The position numbers and the translations under genes are program-made. The notes under the pieces are model-generated. The model did no database searches. It was not told the DNA's origin and saw nothing but the letters and a program-made list of their open reading frames with translations. From assembly GCA_005406025.1 (NCBI GenBank), contig BGZK01000486.1, positions 248,001 to 312,000 on the forward strand: a stretch of DNA of 64,000 nt. The letters run 5' to 3'. This document shows, piece by piece, positions 46,640 through 59,059 of the stretch. The stretch is from Eumeta japonica. Lineage: Eukaryota > Arthropoda > Insecta > Lepidoptera > Psychidae. The first letter of the stretch is position 1. Each line of letters opens with the position of its first letter.

Positions 46640-47430
46640 ATAAAATCAAAAATATCTTAATTTCGTAGGTCATAGGAATGTACTTGAAATATGTCATTAT
46701 GGTATTCTTTTGGTATGAACATTACCACACACGCTGATACATTTTTCGGTTTCTCTCAAAGATACATGATAGATAGTCAGCACAACATTTGAAAATTACA
46801 TGAAACAGCCCGATAGTTGAGCAGTTCAGTCCCACGGGTTGTTTTTGTTATAACGGTATAATAGCTCTTACTACATAACTTCCTTAAAATTAAAGTTTTA
46901 AATTCATGAAATAGAAAAATTTTAATTTCAACTGGAACTTTATTCTAAAAACGCACACATAGCCCCTTAAATGATTTATTAACTTTGATGGGTCTTATAA
47001 GCAGCAAGATCGTTCTTATGTCTAGTGTTAATGTTAAGGACGTCGCTCATTTTTTTTAACGTTTCTATAATACTCTTGATATATACCAGGTTTTCGTAGA
47101 TACGTTGTGACGCTAAAGTTAAGATATTAATTTCATTACATTTTTCTCTGAGAGATTTTATTGGACTCATATCATAAACAGCACGAATAACTCGTTTTTT
47201 TATTACGTAAGTCGTGTTAATATCGGCGGCATGACCCCATAACGTAATTCCATAGGTCATGAGACTATGAAAGGCATTAAAATAAAATAATCTCGAGCTG
47301 CTTTCTTTTGTAAGCCACCGAATCCTTTCGACTGCGTATGCTGCCGAACTAAGCTTTTTCGCCAATTTCGTTATACGAAAATTTCACTGTAACTCAGTAT
47401 CTAAAGTCAGACCAAGAAACAAATAAACGT
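46640..47430 (-). pseudogene. jockey/CR1-type retrotransposon fragment, copy 2 of a pair
   Basis: On the reverse strand, YLFLGLTLDTELQ is followed by a TGA stop (47384-47386, where copy 1 has tryptophan), then NFRITKLAKKLSSAAYAVER, IRWLTKES, FHSLMTYGITLWGHAADIN, KRVIRAVYDMSPIKSLREK, EINILTLASQRIYENLVYIK and TRHKNDLAAYK. The 3' untranslated tail (46640-46950) is nearly the same as 27930-28200, including the phrase GGTATGAACATTACCACACA. It is 5'-truncated just upstream of the FLG-x-x-LD block. Confidence 0.88.
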
Positions 47431-47479
47431 TACGAATTCATATAAATTTCTTTCATCTTTGAGCGATGGTCCGTTCCGA

Positions 47480-47870
47480 CTATAAAATTTGTATAGAGAG
47501 GACTACAAAATGACGGGTCCTTTCATAATCATTACGTAATGACTCGTCAAACAGTGTCCCGGCGCGAGGAAAGGGCTGAATCATGCGAAAATTTTACGAA
47601 CTCGTTAACGCGTCGAGCGCTGTTTGACGTCCGAGGAAAATTACCTGAGCGACACCGGCCCTCTAATGGCGTGCGAAGTGCCGGCGCGGGGCGGGGCGGG
47701 GCGGGGCGCGGGGGGCGCCGGCGAAAAAAGGTCCACGGCTTTTGGTGTTCGCCGCTTGTTTTGCGGAGGTGTCGCTGAACACGCTCAAGCCGCCGACCGA
47801 TTATTGTGGTGGGCCACGGGAAGAAGGAGGGAGTGCGTCGCGGCACTGCCTCGCGACCGCAAGCTGTAAG
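47480..47870 (+). promoter_or_regulatory. GC-rich island with G-quadruplex run; candidate promoter and first exon
   Basis: TATAAAA at 47481-47487 precedes a strongly GC-rich segment (47560-47870). A run of GGGG blocks separated by single C (47688-47706), continuing as GCGGGGGG to 47715, is a very strong G-quadruplex motif. The segment ends CGACCGCAAGCT followed by GTAAGT (47866-47871), a full splice-donor consensus. Forward and reverse frames cross it, but none starts with a recognisable domain, so a non-coding leader exon is the simplest reading. The neighbour on the left is a transposon fragment 50 bp away. Confidence 0.4.
47688..47715 (+). other. G-quadruplex motif (four GGGG blocks, then GGGGGG)
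   Basis: GGGG blocks at 47688-47691, 47693-47696, 47698-47701 and 47703-47706, each separated by one C, then GGGGGG at 47710-47715. Single-base loops favour a stable parallel quadruplex on the forward strand. Confidence 0.85.
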
Positions 47871-47871
47871 T

Positions 47872-49699
47872 TGACCAGGTCACACCTGAAGGCGGGGTGA
47901 TTGGAAAGAGATTTATAGCACTTTTCATGGATGTCTTGGTTGATAATACATCAATATCTGAGTTGTTGAATTAATGTAAATGGCGCAATTTTAGAAAAAA
48001 TCGTAAAGAAAGCAATACTGTTTAATATGTATTTATATGTTTTATAATATTTAAGTCATATTTTAAATGTTTAATTGGATTTGAGCTATAATCCTATGAG
48101 TAAGTTAAAGGTATAACTTTGACATTTGGGCAATGAAAAAAGGTTAATAGCTTTTTATGTTCGTATTCACTCCTGGGGAGCTGTAAGGGAATACATTTAG
48201 GATATTAAATATATTAGTGCTTTAGGATCTAGCGAGAGGCTCACAGGCGAAGGGCGCCTGCGACTGAGGCCACGGGTCACATTTGTCGTCGGCGGGCTGG
48301 TTGAAAGCTAGCAGAATTTTTATTGTAATTTGTCCTATATATATATTATATTTTATTTTAAGACACAGTAAAGATGTAGAAGTTACTGTAACAATATCAT
48401 TTTTTTTAGCTGATATAAAAGAAACATGAATTGAGACTCGTGACGAATAAGGTGACAGACGAGAAATAAGTTAACATTGGGCGCCGATTTATTCAAGTCA
48501 GGTTTACAAATATACGCATTTACCTAATGCTTCCCATTGAACTGATTATGTGAGCTGGCTAATTAAAGTAATTTACGTACGCGATGATGAAAACCATGTT
48601 AGTAATTCACCACACTGACGACTATTCTATTCACCATCAAACGCGTTGAAGAGGCCGGTTTGGCTCACCCCGGCTAGCTGAAGGAAGGCCTCGGTATAAG
48701 CAGAATACCACGGAGATTCGGCAGTGTACTATATTACCATCGACCCAGTAGTGGACCATCTCCAAAAATGGCTTCTCTCCGCTTGTCGTGACTGTTATTT
48801 TATTATCTGCTGATACTAAAACAGTAGTTGATGGAATACAACTGGATTGTTATCAAATTATTGCTTAATTTTTTTTCATACTATTAAAAGAGTAATTTTT
48901 ATATACGATATATTAGGATATGCCGCGACCATCTTACAAAAAGTGGTAATGATTACGATGTACATTTTTATTTTGATAAAGGTGTACTTTACCATTTGTC
49001 TATATAAGTGTTGTCCTTGAAGGAAAACGATTTTACAAAAAAAAAAAAATTCTACACATTTCACACAATTTTGAGCTGATTGCACTATTGCTGTGCATTT
49101 TGATTCTCAACAACAAATGGAATTCTATGATATAAACTACAGATAACATTAAATAAATAAAAAATATAGATACATTTTGCGATTCAATATCTTGAGAAAT
49201 GAACACATGCAATTTTTTCCAAGACACATTATTAATATTACCATGTCAAACTCATGAGGCACCGTCGCTCGAGTGTTTAAACATTATATTATGTTGTTGG
49301 TAGTATTTTTGTGTCGAGAAGTTCCTAAATTGTATTGCTGGTTCAGATTTTCTCACCATTGAAATATTGAAACATTCTATCCTAAAATCTTTATATTTTA
49401 ATATCGATGTTGAGAATTTAAGTGTCCACGCTAATCTAGAGCTGGTCGCAGTCGTGACTATCATTAAACACCTCTGTTTCTAATGCGGCACAGAATTTCT
49501 GGACGGCTTAGATGGATGGCTTTAAATGTCGTCGGTGTACGGAGCGATTGGTTTAATTTTAAATAAGATCTTTTCGCTTGTGCTTCAGGTACAAACTATA
49601 ATATATGTTCTAGTTCGAATGAAACGCTCCTATCGATTCTGCCAACACTGCTCATTGTGGCAGTGCTAAAAGAGTAACAGAAGACTGATGACTGCTACT
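47872..49699. other. non-coding stretch, nothing recognised
   Basis: AT-rich with mixed patches at 48230-48310 and 48640-48800. No recognisable protein on either strand. Confidence 0.45.
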
Positions 49700-50055
49700 A
49701 ATGCTCGTTATCGGTTCTCGTCAAACGAATTTGCCCGCCGTTTCTCGTCCTCAATTCGGCGGTAACATCAGAAGACCCACTTGCAAATACATCAAAGGGC
49801 TTTTTAGAATCGTCGATTGCGCAGGGACGCTTTTCGTAATCCCGCCCGATCCGTACGTATTTGGTCGTAAAAGTGGCGGCGACGCTCTTAATTGAGTTGA
49901 CGCGACGGGCGCGTCATGCGGGCCGCCGGGCGAGCGGGATGCGCGTGCGATTGAATGATCGGGCCCCTTTGTGGGCCGAACGCGCGTAAAAAATATGGTA
50001 GTTCTCTAATTTCGCTCGTCGCGCCCGGTCGAACGGTGCGGTTAAAATCAGGATC
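49700..50055. other. GC-rich high-complexity island
   Basis: About 350 bp with the densest CpG content in this half of the window (GACGCGACGGGCGCGTCATG, GGGCCGCCGGGCGAGCGGGA). Open frames of 64 codons forward (49701-49895) and 80 reverse (49888-50130) carry no known motif. Candidate enhancer, promoter or unrecognised exon. Confidence 0.35.
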
Positions 50056-53000
50056 GAGTTGTTCGGTGAAAATTGGAACACAAATCATTATAATTAAAAA
50101 ATACGAGTTATAAATTGATACTTCTTTCATAAAATATTTATCATAAATTTGAATATACTACTTTCTTTAATAAAAGTATAATAAATTTTAATTAAATATA
50201 AACTAAATGCGAAAAGTACGAGACGAGACGAATACATTTTCTCCAAAACGAACCGGAACGAAGTACAACAATATGTTAATGAATGTATAGTAATTATAGC
50301 TACGTATTGCAAAAAAAGCCCCTTTTTGGCTCCATCTTTGATACAGCCATAAGTTTTACGTGGATACCACCATGTATAAAAGGCTTTTGGGTAATTTAAA
50401 GAACAATGCCAATTAATATTTCAAGCTAAATTTATTTTATCAAACTGTGTTTATTAAGATCAGGTTACGAAAAGAATTAAATACAACGAAAAAACGACCT
50501 TAAATTATGCTACGTTGAGACATACTTGCATATACAAATAATTCAAACAGCTTTATATACTTTCGGAACACGTAGAAACGTATGTGCGTATGTCACTCAT
50601 CACGAGATGAAACGTATTGTATACGTCGTGTTAACTCAACTCCACGCGTAAGCGAATTGTCGGTATGGTAATACTTAGTTATTGTTATCGTTCACTTTTG
50701 CACCAACAGATGGCGTTAGTGCATAAAAACAAAGACATATTTACGTACTTCGTTCATATATGCGCCTACAGATGTTGTCTCGCATAAGCTCCTGTTCACA
50801 AAATGACTCCTGTAATAAACAAAAAGATGGAAATGTTCATCTTAAAATAACCAAGCAAAAAGCAACAGTGAAATATGATGAGATGAAAGAAAGGAAAGTG
50901 GGCCCCTTAACATAATTTCTAACGTTGTTTGTGTTGTTGCTGTTCCCAAAAAAAAAGAGAAATTAAAATTGACTCAAAACTTTAAATGCGTCAAAGAACT
51001 CACAAAAATTAAAAAAAAAATTATGTATAATTCATATATCGCTACTTAAGGACCGATGTCATATCTACTCATTACTCGTGCTATCGCCATCGTCTAATCT
51101 AATATTTAAAGCGGCCATATCTAATTAATATACTATCTAATTAATCATTTCATATTTTATTAAAACTAGTAATTTTACAAGTGTGCTTTACAAATCAACA
51201 CTATTTAGTAATGGACTTAATGGATATTAAATACATTGCTTTCTTTGCTGAAATAAACAAATCTAATAAGTCGATCAAATGTCAAAAAACGTGACTCTGA
51301 ATAAAAGCGTTTAATAAACAAGAAAATTAAAGATCATTAAAATATTCACAGTTATCTCCTTCTTGCAAAATTAAATGGTTTGCATGACGCAATGTATGAT
51401 TGACATTACAAGACAATAACGCCCTCTATATTATTGGAAATTTGACTATTGATAATATTTGGCCTACTTCAATAGTCAAAGTACAGAAAAACAAATTTCA
51501 ATTTGTCCTCATTAAAACTCTTCATTTATAGGAAATAAAAGAATTTTTTTCAAGTATCCAGGTTTGTTGACAGTAGTACGAAAATATCATTCGTATATGC
51601 TGAAATAGAAAAAAATATTAACTTATCCGTATTCGAAGAGGCACAAAAAATACAGATTTTCTGCAAAAAGGCACTTATCTATTATTTCAGTCTCATTCGG
51701 CATGTTTCATATATATTTCATGGAGGCCCCGGAGAAATCCGACTTCTATACGACCAAAAAATTAGGGTGCGCACGCACCGTGAATAGCGGAGTAAGCGTA
51801 TTCCAGAGAACTGGTACGCTGCGACTCTTTATAAAAATAAAATTTGCATGAACGGAAATTAGAATTTTTCGTAGACTTAAAAAGCGATGATCACCGAAAA
51901 GACATTATTAAGTATAAGCAACGCTTGTGTACTTTAGGTGTTATGTGATCGGAAACAGCTTTAAGGTCTTCGAGGTTTCTTTCTAGCAAGAAGTTATATA
52001 GAGCCAACACACCGACGGCCGACGGGTATCAAATCGCCGAGTTCTACAACTTGCATCATTTCGAATTGAGAGTTTGCTCCGAAGCGGTTTGACACATTAA
52101 CTTATTTGGGACGGTAATACGTTATTTTAACCTTAATGCGCCGTAAAATACATTCGACATATTTACGCAATATAATAACAGCCTACGAAGTTCTATCTGG
52201 CTTTGATCACCCTCATCTCGATGTACGCCCTTTAACAATCCTTTTATTTCAAGTGGCTGGTCGTGGACTTCGAGCCCTCCATTTTGTTTGAGCACGGAAC
52301 GAGCGGTTTAAGTTTTATTGAAGTTATGAAATCATTAATCTGTTCGCCCGTGCTTAGAATTGGATCCGGTATTTTCCGGTTTGAGATGGCTCCCTTAACA
52401 ATTAAGCGACCACCACTCTTTTAAAAACCTATGATACCTCATGACATTGTAGTATACATATACATCACTAGTTCCTTTCATATCAGACAAAACTGAATTT
52501 TTCTCTTATTTCTGAAATTACTGTTCCCTAAAATTATGAAATATTATTCCGATATCGTACGAGAGCGAACAATGCAGTAACGACGCCACATAAAATATAA
52601 ACAGTGCTTATTTTACACGTTGCAAACGCGCGTTGAGCAATGAATTTGATGAATTACCAGGATCGAGAGCAAAACTGATATTGGAACTAAATTAGAAAGG
52701 AAATTATCATATGGAAGGAAATTATCATAGATATTAAAACTGAGATTTAGGTTGGAAACTTGACAGAAAAAAATACCACAATTGTAAGTCAATAGTTCTA
52801 GTTGAATGAAAATAATTTCACCTCCCAAAATGTCGACTTAGCGGGATTAAAAGCTTGTAGCAAAATGGGTACTCTTTATTATAATATTTCGAACCCCTTA
52901 ATTTCGAGCGATAATTTTTCGTGATTATGAAATTGTTACTTATATTACGCACTTAGTTCATTTACGTTGAATATATTTTTAGGATTACGTATCTCAAAAG

Positions 53001-55119
53001 GAAAACTGGAATTTAATAGTACTTTGTTTTGTCGTCTGTGTGTCAGTATTTTGAAACATTATAGATAGAACAAACAAATATATATAAAGGAAAACATTTC
53101 GTTTAATTCGTTAATATGAAAATTGAAGACTTTCAAAAATTCCGAGACCATAGCTGTGGCCTCTGCCTACCTTTTAAATAAAATAAAATAAATACTAGTC
53201 TCATTCTCATATACACATGTTTTGGACTTATTTATACAATCATAAAAAAAACGTGTAGTACTTTTGACATAGATCGTTCCAACATTTTTCTTTGACAGTA
53301 GCAACGAAAGCTCAACAAACTTAACCTGTTTATGTAATGTTCTGCTTTGACAAGCGCCCTTTTCTGTATGCTCACCCAAAGAACGTCATACGAGACAATA
53401 AATACGATTTTAGAAAAATAAGTAGTTTTCATTCCTTTCTTTGTGAGGTGAGTCGTGTGTGTTGCCCTGAAAAAATAAACAGCCCGAGCTTTGTACAGGG
53501 AGCAAAGTGTTTTTTTTGTATACACGCTTCGCCGTCACCCATCCACCTTCACCTAATAAAATATTCATTAAATTGTTAGAGGAGAACGCGGACGAGTCTC
53601 GTGCGGCGTGTATCTCGTGTGATAGTTGAGTGTTTTTAATTTGTTTTTGAATATGTTTTAGAAAGCAATAACGACTTATTGGTAACAATCCCCGCCTGCG
53701 ACATAGAAGGTAGGAATTCAGCCTTCAACATTTATCGCGTTAAGCTTTGCGCGGTATGTAATAATAAAACGAATATTCTAAAGTGCAGGTCTGATAGTTT
53801 TATTTTATTTAATTTCCCACTATTCTACGACCTATACATTTTTGAGGTACCCTTTATGAAAAAACTATCGAACCTCAAAACGTAAAATTTAACATAGTAA
53901 CTTAAATTCATGTCTAGAATTGGTATCTAACAAATTTGTTGTTAATAATCTGTTAAATAAATTATTTATCGAATAAAACCCCTATATTACCAGCTCCCTC
54001 TATTGAAAATTCTCGGTTAATAATTATTACGGGGCATAAAATTATTGTATGAAATTATCATCATATTACGAAATAATATAACTTGGATTAAAATAAATTA
54101 GTTACATACATAAGCACTCAAGTGCGTCATCGACCAGTGATCTTGTTTTGGTGTTGCAGCTGTCGCGGCCCTGGGCTGCACATTAGAGAAGCCGACTACA
54201 TGTGTCTGATAACATGTACCCAGCGTTATCAAAGCTCTGCACACGCAAGCGCATCCTGAAAGCATTTTTGCACGTACTGGACGCGCATAATAAAATCTTG
54301 ATAACCCTTGAGATGCCCTGCTCTTTGCTAGTGTTAGAAACGAGAAAAAAAAATCAGATCGTATTAAAGTGTTAAATGAATATGTAAACATAAAAGTACA
54401 TTAATTGAAATTTTCAAAATTAATTCTTCAAAATTTTTGTCAAAAAAAAATAGTCTTGATTTACGTTACTAACATCAGAACGTATAGAAAATAAATATTG
54501 TATACATGAAATGGGTTTTAGGTAAGTACAAAGTCACTAAATATTAAATTGAGTCTATCACATTTCTAATTGATATATCTTTATAATTAACAAAGCCTTC
54601 ATATTGTTCAATCTTACGAAACAAATTCTCAATAGCTTTGGTAATTTCTCATGAAATGCGAAAACACGACACAAAATAACAAACGTATTACGCTTGGATT
54701 GTTTTATGCCAAACTTCAAATTAATTGACAAAGACAACAATGCCAGCCTGTCTAAACACTGTTTAAGTCACAAAACAGTGATATGTCTAAGCGTTACTTG
54801 ATTTTGACTAAGCTAGTTTTGAATCGAAATAAACAACCACGTAATTACCACTGTCCTAAAATGCTCGTAAATTTTAGACAGAGCTCGGATCGCTCTACAA
54901 ATTCCACCGTAAAGTAACCCGTGAAATTTCCAACAAGCGTAGTAGGGCTTATATCTTGTGATATTGAATTTTGTGGTGTAATTTTTGAAGACCAGATATA
55001 TTGGCCGAGTGAAAACATTGGTTATTATGTCAATATGTCACTTGACAATGACTAAGACGGTTTTAACGAAATGTAGCATGCTGATAGAATTGGTTGTATA
55101 AAACATATATTTATTGTTT
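50056..55119. other. long non-coding stretch with minor features
   Basis: AT-rich overall. CAACAGATGGCGTTAGTG near 50705 is a phrase common in insect repeats. 51760-52100 and 52230-52410 are mixed, high-complexity islands. 52655-52760 is a weak GATCGAGA-type tract with AAGGAAATTATCATA duplicated. 53570-53660 is CpG-richer. 54100-54330 is mixed. No gene recognised. Confidence 0.4.
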
Positions 55120-55159
55120 GTAAACATGTAAATATATATTTATATATTTACATGTTTAC
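55120..55159. repeat. near-perfect 40-bp palindrome
   Basis: GTAAACATGTAAATATATA (19 bases) is followed, after two central unpaired bases, by its exact reverse complement. There is no spacer to form a normal loop, so a cruciform or an unstable head-to-head repeat is more likely than an RNA precursor. Confidence 0.8.
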
Positions 55160-55789
55160 CTGTTTGTCTTTTTATAGCTCTACAATGTTTTTAATGTTCC
55201 ATATGGAATATGCTGCCCCGTAAAATATAACTACGGTTTGTCATATGTCAAGTGTGTGTCAATTGAGAAAAAAATAATTTAAATCACTACATTTATTATA
55301 CTTCATTTAGAAGACTTAAATGTGAAGGAAAGTAAAACAAAAAGTAGACGAGAAGGAAAGGAAGAGAGATTGGAACCGGAAATAGGATCAAAGTGGGGAT
55401 TAATAATGGAAAGAGAATCAGGTTCTGTAACTTTTTCAATAAAAATCAACAATCAATCAATAAAATTCAGTCATAATTTTTCATCAACGTGGGCGGAATA
55501 GCAGACGAAAGCTATTTAATTATGCACTGACTACGTGCTAGAATTTAAGCTTAATCTTCTGACTTTGAGTTGCATGAAATTAGCGATAATTTGTTTAAAA
55601 ATTGTAATATAAAGATATTAAAGTCGAAAACAAGGTATGACCATATAAATTCACTACGCTATAAATTTTGAACATTACGACGGTAAATAGCGACAAAAAA
55701 GTAATCCAAAGTCATCAATTTACGTCCTTGTAAACTTCACGAGACGAGACGAGAGCTGGAGTATTGTCGATAAAAATTTCAGATTTCAA
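55160..55789. other. non-coding stretch with short GATCG-type tract
   Basis: AT-rich; 55366-55425 contains TTGGAACCGGAAATAGGATC and AAGAGAATCAGG-type words of the degenerate family seen at 2430 and 61521. Confidence 0.4.
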
Positions 55790-56030
55790 TCACGGCAACA
55801 TTTGCTCCGGTGGAAAGGTAATTTCAGTGGCGCGTGCAGTGAGCCAATTGCCAAAATTAGAGGCGGCGCTTCCAACCTCGTCACTTCGCGTTCAAAGTGG
55901 TGCGACGAAGCGCCACGACCACGCGCCGGGCCGCGACTGCAGGCGAAGCCGCGTCAAAGCAGTTACTTACGCTCCACGGACGTTGTTCACGAACGTGTCG
56001 TGAACCGTGTTCGCACTCGTGAATGTTAAA
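55790..56030. other. GC-rich island abutting the minisatellite
   Basis: CpG-rich (CACGACCACGCGCCGGGCCG) with 75-80-codon frames on the forward strand that lack known motifs. Its last 50 bp (GTTGTTCACGAACGTGTCGT, GAACCGTGTTCG) already contain words related to the repeat unit that follows. Confidence 0.35.
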
Positions 56031-56632
56031 TGTTCGTATCGATGCAGAGATGTGCGTTCACAGTACATGTAAGTGTTCGTATCGATGCAGAGATGTGCGT
56101 TCACAGTACATGTAAATGTTCGTATTGATGCAGAGATGTGCATTCACAGTACATGTAAGTGTTCGTATCGATGCAGAGATGTGCGTTCACAGTACATGTA
56201 AATGTTCGTATTGATGCAGAGATGTGCATTCACAGTACATGTAAATGTTCGTATCGATGCAGAGATGTGCATTCACAGTACATGTAAATGTTCGTATTGA
56301 TGCAGAGATATGTGTTCACAGTACATGTAAATGTTCGTATCGATGCAGAGATGTGCGTTCATAGTACATGTAAATGTTCGTATCGATGCAGAGATGTGCG
56401 TTCACAGTACATGTAAGTGTTCGTATCGATGCAGAGATATGTGTTCATAGTACATGTAAATGTTCGTATCGATGCAGAGATGTGCGTTCACAGTACATGT
56501 AAGTGTTCGTATCGATGCAGAGATGTGCGTTCACAGTACATGTAAATGTTCATATTGATGCAGAGATGTGCGTTCACAGTACATGTAAATGTTTGTATCG
56601 ATGCAGAAATGTGCGTTCACATTACATGTAAA
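56031..56632 (+). repeat. minisatellite: 14 copies of a 43-bp unit
   Basis: The unit starts TGTTCGTATCGATGCAGAGA and continues TGTGCGTTCACAGTACATGT then AAG or AAA. Starts fall at 56031, 56074 and every 43 bases to 56590, with no indels; a decayed fifteenth start follows at 56633. Units differ at a few positions, nearly all transitions and mostly at the three CpG sites of the unit (TTCGTA, ATCGAT, TGCGTT). Copies 11-12 repeat the sequence of copies 1-2, and copies 4-5 nearly repeat 2-3. The period is not a multiple of three and no long frame is kept, so it is not coding. Confidence 0.97.
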
Positions 56633-56649
56633 TGTTTCTGTTCAGGTGC

Positions 56650-57299
56650 AAGATTGGACTAATAAAGGTTTCGTCAACTTGTCTATTGGTTGTGTTGATA
56701 TCTGTGCAGCGTGTTAATATAAAGCAAATGCTAATGCCGATGCCAGAATTGGCATATCCTTAAATATGTTTCATATATTATGCTTTATTCGATTTTTTAT
56801 TTGCTGTAATTAATTATAAATATTTTACGTTTATTTATTTATTTACTAGAAAAATATATTTATTGTTAGGGGTTGTGTAGGAGTGTAGATATCAGGTATC
56901 TAATAAAAATATATAGTTATCTAGTATATAATCACGCCATTTAACGTTTATCTTTCCACTTTCAACTCTTTGGGGATATTTTTTCGTATACATATAGTAA
57001 AGAAGCAATGTATCCTTTGCAGGAGGTAAGTAATTAATTATAGAAACGCACCGACTGAGATGTCTTTTTTTAATGTAAGCTATATTAAATTTTGAACATT
57101 TCATGTTTAAAAATTGTAATTAAAAAAAAATAATTAACGAATCCATTTTATACATATATCGAGATAAATTTGAAATTTTCAAAAAAACTATTTAAAAAAA
57201 TAAATAAAACAAAACTATTTGGAAAAATCAAAATTCGCTTTTTAAAAAGAATTTTATGGATATAGATACTATTATATCGGCAACGAAACTATTTCACGC
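56650..57299. other. non-coding stretch, nothing recognised
   Basis: AT-rich with A and T runs. No signature. Confidence 0.5.
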
Positions 57300-57660
57300 T
57301 GATGGGGCGTGAACGGGGCGGGCTGAGGAATTTTAAGCATCACTAAGCGTTTTGAATTTTGTAATTTGTATGAGCGTGCTTTAATGGCAAAAGCTGGCCA
57401 CTAACGATACTAATTAGCCTGAGTCTCCGAGTGTGAGTATTGTGCACACAGCCCGCGATATGAGCAGCTGTAAACTCTGACGGCCGCAGCAATTTAAGTC
57501 TGAGGACTTTTACGGCCTACGTTAAAACGAGGCGACATCAATAAGACAATTGCAGTCGTTATCGGCGCCCGACGAGTGTCGGCGCTCGCTCCAAGCGTAT
57601 ACATTACAGTTTATTCGCTCGCTTTAAGGGTCGGTTCCTTTTGTCCCGACTGCGACGCGA
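57300..57660. other. high-complexity GC-richer island
   Basis: Contains GATGGGGCGTGAACGGGGCG, AAGCTGGCCACTAACGATAC and TAATTAGC, followed by TTATCGGCGCCCGACGAGTG. The TAATTA homeodomain-type core within non-repetitive sequence makes it a candidate developmental enhancer. No coding frame. Confidence 0.3.
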
Positions 57661-59059
57661 TAATATTTTCGTTGGCTATAAACGTTTTAGATTATTTCTT
57701 AATTTAATTCATTAAAAAAAATATTGTTTAAGTACGATGCCATTCCAGTGTTATATTTTATATTACGATTCTTTAGAGAATGGATTGAAAAAAGAATATC
57801 GTATTTATTCTTCTAAAATTAATTCTCTACATTCTTAGAGTTTACTCTTTAAGAATCAATTTTCATGCGTAATTAGGTAGAGAGTGAAATCGAATATCAA
57901 TAAAAAGTGAAGTCGTTATTATGTTGTCCTTCTGTATATCTTCGCGCATCTTATACTGAGTGCGTGCTCTTCCACTGCCGCTTTATGTATGTTTTATTTT
58001 TTATGTAGATAAGTTTCCCTTTCGATGTATATAGTGCAAAACACTGTTATCATTGTTATACGGCGTTTAATGTGGACTTTTGGAAACCTGAAGTTTTATT
58101 ACCTAACATGGTTGATGCAATATATTTAATCAAATCAATATATGTAACTATGGCTGCAATGACATATGTGATTTCAGTATTATATTAATCCCTTTTGCCT
58201 AGAAAAAAACTTCCTCCAAAAAATTGTCCTTAAGTATTTCTTAAAGAGTAACTCCAGTCCCTGGTCAAGGATGACAGGCACTATTTTTTTTATTGTTCTT
58301 TAATTAATGTATTATGTTTAGATTGCTATAAAGAAAAAAATGTTTATCTTCTTTACGAAAGTCAGATTTATTTCCTCGTTGAGATTGTTCGATAAATTTT
58401 ATGATTGCTAACGTATCGACTAACCTTCACTTTCTTCGCATCACTTTAAAAACAATATCTTCTAATATTACGTGCAATGCGCTTAAACACTAAAAGGAAT
58501 TAATAGAAGCCAGCAGCGAGACTTTGTGAACTTTCAGACGTAGACAGTTATTAAAATATTTTTTTTGTACTCCAAACTTTAGTATTGTGCATGTAAATGC
58601 ACTGCATTCATGAATATTTCAAATATTTATGATGATTGTATATGTTTTTTTTGGAATTGTAAAGTTTATGTTTATTTTATAAACTGGCTTATTGCACTGG
58701 CAACTATTGTTCATAATTATAAAAAAATGATGTTCAACATAATGAAATATTAACAAAAAAATCCTAAAATAAAACTTAAACATTTTCTGATGTATGTAGA
58801 TGCAAAAAATTGACCACACCACTGTAAATTTTTTGTTTTTGAACGCAGATTGATCTGTCAGTTCAAAAACAGTTTTAAAGAACTGGGAATACTTTCATGT
58901 CATCCTCCAAATTGAATGTCTATTTTTATGGAATATCTCGTGGGCTGATCTTTCAGTGAGTTCTTCACATTGTTCCTATAATTAAATTTTGTCTTTGGAT
59001 ATCGAGTGCTCCGGTTCGTTTAATTAATATCAAAACAGTGTTTCCAAAAAAAAAAAAAC
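57661..59059. other. non-coding stretch, nothing recognised
   Basis: AT-rich. No gene or repeat boundary. Confidence 0.5.

Noticed and set aside
47539..47869. Forward and reverse 80-100-codon frames in the GC island
   Set aside because: Arg/Gly/Pro-rich products follow directly from the G-rich tract; the segment is better explained as a promoter or leader exon.
55764..56029. Two overlapping forward frames before the minisatellite
   Set aside because: Arg/Ala-rich products of a GC-rich island without motifs; both end at the repeat and neither continues into it.
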